A DNA stretch of 64,000 bases, from NCBI RefSeq assembly GCF_005144885.1, contig NZ_CP039690.1, positions 6,808,873-6,872,872 on the forward strand, in the 5' to 3' direction. Source of the stretch: Phreatobacter stygius (GTDB lineage Bacteria; Pseudomonadota; Alphaproteobacteria; Rhizobiales; Phreatobacteraceae). Each line of letters opens with the position of its first letter. The stretch's first letter is position 1. Positions 56,798 through 64,000 of the stretch are shown piece after piece. The translations under genes and the position numbers were made by a program. The notes beneath the pieces were generated by a model. It was not told the origin of the DNA. It saw only the letters and a program-made list of their open reading frames with translations, and did not search any database.

Positions 56798-57673
56798 ATG
56801 AGCGCCTCCCTCCTCGCGCAAGTCCTCGCCAACGGCCTGTTGCTCGGCGGCCTCTATGCCGCCGTCGCAGCCGGTTTCTCGCTGGTCTGGGGCGTCCTCA
56901 ACGTCGTCAACATGCTGCACGGCTCGGCGATCGTGCTGGGCTCCTACGCGGCCTTTTTCGGCTGGCAGAAGTTCGGCGTGAATCCGTTCCTGTCGGCCCT
57001 GGTGGTCGGTCCGGCGATCGGCGCGCTCGGCTGGGCGGTGCAGCGCTATCTGGTCGAGCGGGTCATCGCCGCGCCGGTGCTGATCACGCTGGTGCTGACC
57101 TTTGCCCTCGACCTGATCCTCAACAACGCCATGATCGCCGCCTTCTCGGCCGACTACCGCAAGATCGGCAGCGTCTCGGGCCTGCCGCCCTTGACCATCG
57201 GCCCTGTCGGCGTGCCGGTCGACCGGCTGCTGGCAGCACTCGCCGGCATTGCCGCAACCCTTGCCATCCACCTCTACCTGACCCGCTCGCGGCTCGGCCG
57301 CGCCATTGTCGCCGTGCGCATGGACCGCGAGACGGCCATGCTGATGGGCGTCAAAGTCGAGGCGATCTATGCCGCCACCTTCGGCATCGGCCTGGCGCTG
57401 GCCGGCATTGCCGGCTGCCTGATGGCCGCGGTCTTCCCGATCTCGCCGCTGAACAGCCCCGGCTATCTCGGCGTCGCCTTCGTCGCCTGCGTTCTCGGCG
57501 GCCTCGGCAGTGTCGTCGGCGCCATTGTCGGCGGCCTGGTGCTGGGCGTGGTCGAAAGCTTCGGCGCCATCTTCGTCGGCCCGGAATACAGCGTCACGGT
57601 CGCCTCGGTCCTGCTGATCATCATGCTGCTGTGGCGTCCGCAAGGGCTTCTCGGCCGAGCCGGTTACGAATGA
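56798..57673 (+). CDS. ABC transporter permease, LivH-like
   Basis: 291 residues, about eight transmembrane helices. Starts MSASLLAQVLANGLLLGGLY AAV, with the conserved LVWGVLNVVNMLHGSAIVLG segment and a C-terminal MLLWRPQGLLGR. It is one of two membrane subunits of the Liv-type importer and follows the binding protein by three bases. The next gene overlaps it by four bases. Confidence 0.9.
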   Translation: MSASLLAQVLANGLLLGGLYAAVAAGFSLVWGVLNVVNMLHGSAIVLGSYAAFFGWQKFGVNPFLSALVVGPAIGALGWAVQRYLVERVIAAPVLITLVLTFALDLILNNAMIAAFSADYRKIGSVSGLPPLTIGPVGVPVDRLLAALAGIAATLAIHLYLTRSRLGRAIVAVRMDRETAMLMGVKVEAIYAATFGIGLALAGIAGCLMAAVFPISPLNSPGYLGVAFVACVLGGLGSVVGAIVGGLVLGVVESFGAIFVGPEYSVTVASVLLIIMLLWRPQGLLGRAGYE

Positions 57674-58629
57674 GCAGCCCGATGAAATCCTTGACACAAT
57701 CGCCCTGGCTGCTGCCGGTCCTGGTGCTGGCGGCGGGTGCTGCCATCGCCATCGGCGCGCCGGCACTGCTCAGCCAACACACCTATGTCTCGCGGCTGGC
57801 GACCTCGCTCGCGCTGCTGGTGACCCTGTCGATCGCCTGGAACCTGGTCGGCGGCTTCACCGGCTACCCCTCCTTCGCCACCGCCGCCTTTTTCGGCCTT
57901 GGCGCCTATGCCACCGCGGTCGCCCAGCAGGCCGGCTGGCCGGTCATGGCCGGCTTTGCACTGGCCGCCATCTGCGGCGCCTTGCTGGCGGCGCCTTTCG
58001 GCTTCGCCATCCTGCGCCTGCGCGGCCATTATTTCGCGATCGCCAGCCTCATGCTGGTGACCATCCTGAAGGAACTGACCACCGGCTGGGCCTCCCTCAC
58101 CGGCGGCGGCATGGGCATCAACCTGCCCGGCGCCGGCGGCGACCCGATCGCCATCGCGCGCATCGCGCTACAGACCATGGTCATGCTGGCGGCCGTCGCC
58201 CTGGCCTTGTCGATCGTGGTTGCCAAGGGGCGGCTCGGCTTCGGCCTTGCCTGCATCCGGATGAACGAGACCGCCGCGCTCGGCGCCGGCATCGACGCAC
58301 CGCGCCTGAAGACCATCGCCTTCACGCTGTCGGCGGCGATCTGTGGCCTGGCCGGTGCGGCCTATGCCCGCTGGATCGGCTATATCGACCCCTCCGACGT
58401 CTATGACGTCATGTGGTCGGTGCGCCCGATCATCGCGACCCTGATCGGCGGCGTCGGCACCATTTTCGGGCCGGTGGTCGGCGCCATCGTCTACATGGTT
58501 TTCGAAGAGCTCATGTGGCGCAACCTGCTGACCTTCGGCACCGGCGCGCTCGGCGTTCTCATCGCCCTGCTGGTCCTGGTCATGCCGGGCGGCATCATCC
58601 CGACCTTGCTGAAGCGGAAAGCGTCATGA
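57670..58629 (+). CDS. ABC transporter permease, LivM-like
   Basis: 319 residues; the ATG overlaps the previous stop as ATGA. Features are TLSIAWNLVGGFTGYPSFAT, the EAA-type loop AFTLSAAICGLAGAAYARWI (as seen in SAAICGLAGAAYARW) and a C-terminal VMPGGIIPTLLKRK. It is the second membrane subunit. It overlaps the ATPase gene by four bases. Confidence 0.9.
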   Translation: MSSPMKSLTQSPWLLPVLVLAAGAAIAIGAPALLSQHTYVSRLATSLALLVTLSIAWNLVGGFTGYPSFATAAFFGLGAYATAVAQQAGWPVMAGFALAAICGALLAAPFGFAILRLRGHYFAIASLMLVTILKELTTGWASLTGGGMGINLPGAGGDPIAIARIALQTMVMLAAVALALSIVVAKGRLGFGLACIRMNETAALGAGIDAPRLKTIAFTLSAAICGLAGAAYARWIGYIDPSDVYDVMWSVRPIIATLIGGVGTIFGPVVGAIVYMVFEELMWRNLLTFGTGALGVLIALLVLVMPGGIIPTLLKRKAS

Positions 58630-59377
58630 CCACAACGCCTTTGCTCCAGCTCGACGGCCTGACCCGCCGTTTCGGCGGCCTGACCGCGGTCAATGACGTC
58701 ACCCTGTCGTTCGGCGAGGGCGAAATCGTCGGCCTGATCGGCTCCAACGGCGCCGGCAAGACCACCCTGGTCAACCTGGTGACCGGCCATCTCAAGCCGA
58801 GCGCCGGCCGGGTCACCTTCGCCGGCCGCGACATCACGGGATCGCCGCCCTACCGGCTCGCCCGCCTTGGGCTGCTGCGCACCTTCCAGGTGGTGCAGCC
58901 CTTCGCCCAGCTGCCGGCGCGCGACAACGTCGCGGCGGCAGCCCTGTTCTCGGGCGCGGCACCCGACATGGCCTCGGCCCGCGACGCGGCTGAGGCGGCC
59001 TTGCTCAGGCTCGGCATTGCCCATGTCGCCGACAAGCTGCCGCCGCACCTGACGCTTGCCGAACGGAAGCGCCTGGAGCTCGCCAAGTCATTGGCCGCCA
59101 AGCCGAAAATGCTGTTCCTCGACGAGGTCAACGCCGGCCTCAACTCGGCCGAGATCGACGCCGTGCTCGACATGATCCGGTCGATCGCCGCCGAAGGCGT
59201 CACCATTGTCGTGATCGAACATCTGATGAAGGTCGTGCGCGGCCTGTGCACACGCCTGGTCGTGCTGCATCAGGGCGCGCTGCTGGCCGACGGCCCGACC
59301 GACGCGGTCGCCCGCGACCCCGCCGTCATCGATGCCTATCTCGGCGCCCGCGGCGCCGCCATGCTGGAGGCAGCCCG

Positions 59378-59381
<4 letters not shown>
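58626..59381 (+). CDS. ABC transporter ATP-binding protein, LivG-like
   Basis: 251 residues. Walker A GSNGAGKTTLVNL, Q-loop near LRTFQVVQPF, Walker B MLFLDEV, H-loop IEHLMKVV. The signature is LTLAERKRLELAK, lacking the Gly usually present in LSxGQ-type motifs; some LivG relatives show similar degeneration. It is one of two ATPases of the importer and overlaps both neighbours by four bases. Confidence 0.9.
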
Positions 59382-60094
<713 letters not shown>

Positions 60095-60121
60095 TCCTTA
60101 TCTCACGTCCGGACATCAATC

Positions 60122-61585
60122 ATGACGCAAGCCACATTCGAGGTCATTCGCTCGCCGTTCGACGGCGCGCCGGTCGGCGAGATGCCGGTCGCCGACGAGG
60201 CCGCGGTCGAGGCCGCCGTCGTCGCCGCCGGCCGCGCCTTCGAGACCATGCGGCGCCTGCCGCGCTTCGCCCGGGCCGACATTCTCGACCGTGCCGCCGA
60301 GATCCTGCGGCGGCGCCGCGACGAGGCCGTGCAGATCATCGCCGCGGAGGCCGGCAAGCCGCTCTACGACGCCCGCGGCGAGGTTGCCCGCTCGCTGTTC
60401 AACCTGACCAATGCCGCCGCCGAAACCCGCCGCTTCGGCGGCCACGAAGTGCCCTTGGACATGGATGCCGGGGTGTTCGAATATCAGACCACCACCTCGA
60501 GCGGCGCCAAGCTCGACCTGGCCAAGGCGCCGATCGACGACCTTGCCGCGCTGCGCCGGCGCGTCGGCATCGCCCGGCGTTTCCCGATCGGCCCGATCCT
60601 CGCCATCGCGCCGTTCAACTTTCCGCTCAACCTGGTCCTGCACAAGGTCGCGCCGGCCATTGCGGTCGGCAATTCGGTGGTGCTCAAACCGGCGCCGCAG
60701 ACACCGCTGACCTCGCTGCTGCTGGCCGACGTGTTCCGCGAGGCCGGGCTGCCCGATGGCGCCCTCTCGGTGGTCCATTGCGCCGTGCCGCTGGCCGAGA
60801 AGCTCGTCCGCGACGAACGCTTCGCCATGGTCACCTTCACCGGCTCGGCCAAGGTCGGCTGGCACATCAAGGCGATCGCCGGGCGTAAGAAAGTGGCCCT
60901 CGAGCTTGGCGGCAATGGCGCGGTGATCGTCTGCGCCGATGCCGATCTCGATCTCGCGGCGGCGCGCTGCGTGCGCGGCGGCATGGTCTATGGCGGCCAA
61001 TATTGCATTGGCGTCCAGCGCATCATGGTCGAGCGTCCGGTCCACGACGCCTTCGTCGAAAAGCTGCTGGCCTGCGTGCGCGCGCTGAAGGTCGGCAACC
61101 CCATGCAGGAGGGCGTCGATGTCGGCCCGGTCATCGACGAGGGCTCGGCGAAGCGTATCGAGAGCTGGATCGGCGAGGCCAAGGCCGGCGGCGCCCGCGC
61201 GCTGATCGGCGGCGACCGCGACCGCGCGGTCATCCAGCCCTGCGTCCTCACCGACACCCAGCCCGGCATGAAGGTCGAGGACGAGGAAATCTTCGGCCCG
61301 GTCATCACGGTCAATCCGTTCGACCGGTTCGAGGACGCGGTGGCGCGCGCCAATTCCGGCAAATACGGCCTGCAGGGCGGGCTGTTCACCGGCGACCTGA
61401 AGCGCGCCTTCCGCGCCATCGAGGACTGGGACGTCGGCGGCCTGATGGTCAATGACGTGCCGATCTACCGGCTCGACAACATGCCCTTCGGCGGCTGGAA
61501 GGAATCCGGTCTCGGCCGCGAAGGCACGGTCTACGCCATGGAAGAGATGACCGACATCAAGCACCTGGTCGTCAACTACGCCTGA
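60122..61585 (+). CDS. Aldehyde dehydrogenase family protein
   Basis: 487 residues. Landmarks: APFNFPLNLVLHKVAPAIAV, KPAPQTPLTSL, FTGSAKVGWHI, the general base in VALELGGNG, and the nucleophile in GGQYCIGVQR (Cys), then EEIFGPVITV. The enzyme is a complete NAD(P)-dependent ALDH. Between residues ~118 and ~160 there is an apparent insertion of about 25 residues (GVFEYQTTTSSGAKLDLAKA and on) not usual in lactaldehyde- or succinic-semialdehyde-type relatives. It probably oxidises a semialdehyde from the compound imported by the Liv-type system. Confidence 0.88.
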   Translation: MTQATFEVIRSPFDGAPVGEMPVADEAAVEAAVVAAGRAFETMRRLPRFARADILDRAAEILRRRRDEAVQIIAAEAGKPLYDARGEVARSLFNLTNAAAETRRFGGHEVPLDMDAGVFEYQTTTSSGAKLDLAKAPIDDLAALRRRVGIARRFPIGPILAIAPFNFPLNLVLHKVAPAIAVGNSVVLKPAPQTPLTSLLLADVFREAGLPDGALSVVHCAVPLAEKLVRDERFAMVTFTGSAKVGWHIKAIAGRKKVALELGGNGAVIVCADADLDLAAARCVRGGMVYGGQYCIGVQRIMVERPVHDAFVEKLLACVRALKVGNPMQEGVDVGPVIDEGSAKRIESWIGEAKAGGARALIGGDRDRAVIQPCVLTDTQPGMKVEDEEIFGPVITVNPFDRFEDAVARANSGKYGLQGGLFTGDLKRAFRAIEDWDVGGLMVNDVPIYRLDNMPFGGWKESGLGREGTVYAMEEMTDIKHLVVNYA

Positions 61586-61633
61586 GCCGCGATCGACCGA
61601 CCTTTTCCCGTTTCATTCAATGAGAGATATCCC

Positions 61634-62383
61634 ATGACCGAGGTCATCGATTTTGCCACCGGCGGCTACAAGTTCATCAAGGGCGTGTCGCAATATTCCG
61701 CCGGCGTCGCCGCCCTGCCCGGCTTCCGGCTCGAGCGCGTTCGCTTCGCCTCGCCCGTGCCGCTGGCCGAGGGCTTTCGCCGCATCGCCGAGATCATCAA
61801 GGCCGCCGGCCGGTCGCTGACCGCTTTCGCGGCCTGCGAGCTGCGCTCGCCGGCGCCCTTCACCGAACAGGGCTTCGTCGCCTTCAATTCGGTCTATATC
61901 ACCACGCTGAAGGAGTGGGGCCTGTTCGAGAACGGCCTCAACCCGATCGCCCGCAGCAATGTCTGCCCGGAGGTCTTGCCGCCGTCGGAGCCGAGCTTCT
62001 ACGCCTTCTCCTTCACCACCGTCGCGCCCGATGCAGCGCCCTCCTTCGTGGTTGCCGGCAGTGGCGAAGCGCCCGAGGGCCATGCCACCTATGCCGACCA
62101 TATCGTCAGCCGCGGCGACCTCAGCCAGGAGGGCCTGCGCGCCAAGGCGCGTTTCGTGCTCGCCGAAATGGAACGGCGCATGGCGGCCCTCGGCTTCACC
62201 TGGGCCGACGCCACCGCCTCCCAGCTCTATACCGTGCACAACGTCCATCCCTTCCTCGCCGACGAGATCGCCCGCCGCGGCGCCATGCGCGCCGGCCTGA
62301 CCTGGCATTTCAACCGGCCGCCGGTGCAGGAGCTGGAATATGAAATGGACTGCCGCGGCCTGGCGATCGAACACGTCGCCTGA
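61634..62383 (+). CDS. RidA-like deaminase protein, similar to 2-amino-5-chloromuconate deaminase (CnbZ) type
   Basis: 249 residues with GAGAGATATCCC near the start. The sequence MTEVIDFATGGYKFIKGVSQ, YSAGVAALPGFRLERVRFAS, ACELRSPAPFTEQGF and AKARFVLAEMERRMAALGFT matches, to my memory, the RidA-related proteins annotated as CnbZ/2-aminomuconate deaminase. These hydrolyse the enamine or imine of aminomuconates during nitro- or aminoaromatic breakdown. With the aldehyde dehydrogenase upstream this suggests catabolism of an amino-substituted ring-cleavage-type acid. The naming is by recollection; the pathway is inference. Confidence 0.55.
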   Translation: MTEVIDFATGGYKFIKGVSQYSAGVAALPGFRLERVRFASPVPLAEGFRRIAEIIKAAGRSLTAFAACELRSPAPFTEQGFVAFNSVYITTLKEWGLFENGLNPIARSNVCPEVLPPSEPSFYAFSFTTVAPDAAPSFVVAGSGEAPEGHATYADHIVSRGDLSQEGLRAKARFVLAEMERRMAALGFTWADATASQLYTVHNVHPFLADEIARRGAMRAGLTWHFNRPPVQELEYEMDCRGLAIEHVA

Positions 62384-62416
62384 CACGGCCGGAGCGGCTC
62401 GGACTTTGGCAACGCA

Positions 62417-62445
62417 ACAAGGCCCGTCCGGTGGACGGGCCTTGT
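62417..62445 (+). terminator. Terminator between the Liv operon and LysR gene
   Basis: A perfect 13-bp stem (ACAAGGCCCGTCC with its complement), loop GGT, then CCTTTT. It separates convergent genes and reads best on the plus strand. Confidence 0.85.
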
Positions 62446-62467
62446 CCTTTTGAGCGTCTTTCGGCGG

Positions 62468-63361
62468 TCAGCGGCGGGCGGCGGCGAGTGCCCGCAAGGT
62501 CCTGAGGAAGGCCTCGACAGCCAGCGGCAGCCGACGTCCGCCCAGCACCAGCACGTCGATGGAAGCGACGAGCACAGGATCGGCCAGCCGGATCGAGACG
62601 AGTTCGCCGGCGGCGACATCGCGCTGGCACGACATGCCGGTGATCAGGGACACGCCGATGCCCGCCTTGGCGAAGGTCCTCAAGGCATCGATGCTGTTGG
62701 TCACCAGCGCCGGCATGGCGCGCAGCCGCTGCACCCGGCAGCTCTCGTCGACCAGCGCCCGGATGCCGAAACTGGTCACCGGCATGGCAACCGGATAACC
62801 GAACACGTCGCGCAGCGAGACTTTGGCGAGCCGCGTCAGCGGGTGGTCGGGGCTGCACATGGCCCGGACCTCGTCGTCGAGCTGGAACAGGAACTCGACC
62901 TGCGGATCCGGCTTGGCGTTGAAGGCGATGCCGATGTCGGCATCGCCCTTGCGGACGTCGGCGACGACATCGGCGGTGCCGGTCACCATCAGCTCGAAGC
63001 TGATGTCGGGGTGATCGGCCCGGAACCGGCCGATCGCCTCCATCAGGTAGCTCGACACCACGCCCTCGACCACCACAAGCCTGACGCCGCCGCGCTCCAG
63101 GCCGCGCAGCGCCGCAAGCTCGGAGCGGGCGCGTTCGGCGTCCATCATCACCAGCTTGGCGTGCAGGGCATAGATCTCGCCGGCCTCGGTCAACCGCATG
63201 CCGCGGGTGTGCCGTTCGAACAGGGGCATGCCGACCTGGTGTTCGAGCTGCTGGATCTGCCGGCTCAAGGCCGATGGCGCGACGTTGAGCTTGTCCGAGG
63301 CCTTGCGGATGGTGCCGACCTGGGCGACCTCGTGAAAATAACGCAACTGGGTGAAATCCAT
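62468..63361 (-). CDS. LysR-family transcriptional regulator
   Basis: 297 residues. N-terminal winged helix-turn-helix (MDFTQLRYFHEVAQVGTIRK, then LNVAPSALSRQIQQLE) and a C-terminal periplasmic-binding-fold effector domain (VVEGVVSSYLMEAIGRFRAD onward). LysR proteins usually regulate a divergent gene and their own. Here the divergent gene is the YcaO-like fragment at 63615, while the Liv operon is convergent; either could be the target. The conserved opening and size are normal. Confidence 0.9.
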   Translation of the reverse strand: MDFTQLRYFHEVAQVGTIRKASDKLNVAPSALSRQIQQLEHQVGMPLFERHTRGMRLTEAGEIYALHAKLVMMDAERARSELAALRGLERGGVRLVVVEGVVSSYLMEAIGRFRADHPDISFELMVTGTADVVADVRKGDADIGIAFNAKPDPQVEFLFQLDDEVRAMCSPDHPLTRLAKVSLRDVFGYPVAMPVTSFGIRALVDESCRVQRLRAMPALVTNSIDALRTFAKAGIGVSLITGMSCQRDVAAGELVSIRLADPVLVASIDVLVLGGRRLPLAVEAFLRTLRALAAARR

Positions 63362-63614
63362 CCGGACGCCTCGTCTCCGGCCGCCCCCGCGAGCGCACCG
63401 GCCAGGTGACTGGTGTCATGACTTCGGAAGGTTGCGCAAGCTCTGGCGGGCGCAGCCGGACTGAGCCCTGTTCGCGGGCGGCCGCTGAGCGCCGCGTTCG
63501 CGCGACGGGGGCCGCGGGCCCATTTGCAGTCCCTATCCGTTTGCCGCAATACTCCGGGGTTGCCGGTACCCTTGCGTATTTTGCCACGCTGACCTCGCCC
63601 CGCGGGCCGCTCCG
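63362..63614. promoter_or_regulatory. Divergent region between LysR and YcaO-like gene
   Basis: 253 bases with no supported gene. A possible, weak plus-strand promoter is TTGCAG near 63524 with CAATAC 17 bases later. No clear LysR box was found. Confidence 0.3.
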
Positions 63615-64000
63615 ATGAAGCTTCGCGCCTTTGTTCCAGGAGCCTTCCGGGCCTCGGCCAGCCCAGGGCAGCCTCAGCCGTCCGATCCGGATCTGGTCCG
63701 CGATGCCGAGGCTATTCGCCGAGGCCTCTACGGCAATCAACCGGCCGCGACACTCGCGCCGAACCGAGGCACGCTCGATCTTGCCTTTCTCGATGCCGCG
63801 GACCGCGCCGAAGCGATTTTCGAAGTCGCCGCTCCCGATGCTCCCGGCCTGGTCTTCATCGGAGCCATGACCGATGCGCGGCGCCACCTCGACCACGCCG
63901 GTGCCTCCGCGACCGTCAGCGCCGGCGGCTGCGGCGGCGACTTTCGCCAGGCGTTCCTGGCCTGTGTCGGGGAAATGGCCGAGCGCGTGTCGCAAAGAAG
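63615..64000 (+). CDS. YcaO-like protein, N-terminal fragment
   Basis: An open frame of 128 codons from the ATG at 63615 runs off the right edge. The product begins MKLRAFVPGAFRASASPGQP and continues with TLDLAFLDAADRAEAI, LVFIGAMTDARRHLD and SAGGCGGDFRQAFLACVGEM AERVSQ. The last segment matches the YcaO pattern (SGxGxxxxxAxxxxxGExxER), whose Glu residues bind ATP. YcaO proteins activate peptide backbones to make azolines or thioamides, often with a TfuA partner. The start and family are provisional because most of the domain is outside the window. Confidence 0.55.
   Translation, partial: MKLRAFVPGAFRASASPGQPQPSDPDLVRDAEAIRRGLYGNQPAATLAPNRGTLDLAFLDAADRAEAIFEVAAPDAPGLVFIGAMTDARRHLDHAGASATVSAGGCGGDFRQAFLACVGEMAERVSQR

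Noticed and set aside
55607-57766. A minus-strand open frame of 719 codons
   Set aside because: Antisense to the binding protein and LivH-like permease; composition is unlike a protein.
60116-61564. A minus-strand open frame of 482 codons
   Set aside because: Antisense shadow of the aldehyde dehydrogenase.

Overview
The window is GC-rich DNA with no rRNA, tRNA, IS element or CRISPR array that I can recognise. Gene content points to an alphaproteobacterium of the Hyphomicrobiales (Rhizobiales): two Ku genes plus LigD, HWE-type histidine kinases, DUF1236, DUF3008 and CsbD proteins, a Liv-type ABC transporter and a tripartite-tricarboxylate-transporter binding protein. I cannot name the genus.

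Left part (1-16.5 kb) is metabolic. A minus-strand operon encodes a small-molecule kinase, a class III PLP enzyme, an amidohydrolase and the start of a TctC-type binding protein. A MalT-like LuxR regulator (4361-7066) is divergent from an operon of alpha/beta hydrolase, MFS transporter, luciferase-like monooxygenase, cupin and FMN reductase (7312-12014). Then come a DUF1254/DUF1214 protein (minus), a CaiB-type CoA-transferase with a 2,4-dienoyl-CoA-reductase-like SDR, and a DUF4431-like secreted protein.

Middle part (16.5-55.4 kb) is dominated by short genes of a general stress response. A secreted Arg/Ser/Trp-rich peptide is followed by an HprK-like/PqqD kinase that appears to start at CTG. 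Then come an NfeD/SPFH pair, a DUF883-like protein, a DUF2161 nuclease-fold protein, a transglutaminase, a broken SDR, a ROK-like protein, an FAD oxidoreductase, topoisomerase IB, CsbD, a 17M-type stress protein, divergent Ku genes, exonuclease III, DUF1236, a YciF-like protein, LigD with an HWE kinase, a WYL/TerB-like protein, PRC-barrel paralogues, glycogen-type enzymes and a second HWE kinase. Reading the intergenic DNA by eye I found 28 sites matching, exactly or with one mismatch, the EcfG general-stress promoter (GGAAC, 16-17 bases, CGTT). Sixteen are exact. Nearly all sit 25-100 bases before a start codon in the right orientation, including back-to-back sites between the two Ku genes. 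Three short genes of 25-52 codons and a truncated gene remnant were recognised partly from these promoters.

Right part (55.6-64 kb) is a Liv-type ABC operon (binding protein, two permeases, two ATPases) with an aldehyde dehydrogenase and a deaminase-like protein. It ends at a perfect terminator, convergent with a LysR regulator. Divergent from LysR, the window ends inside a gene whose start resembles a YcaO protein.
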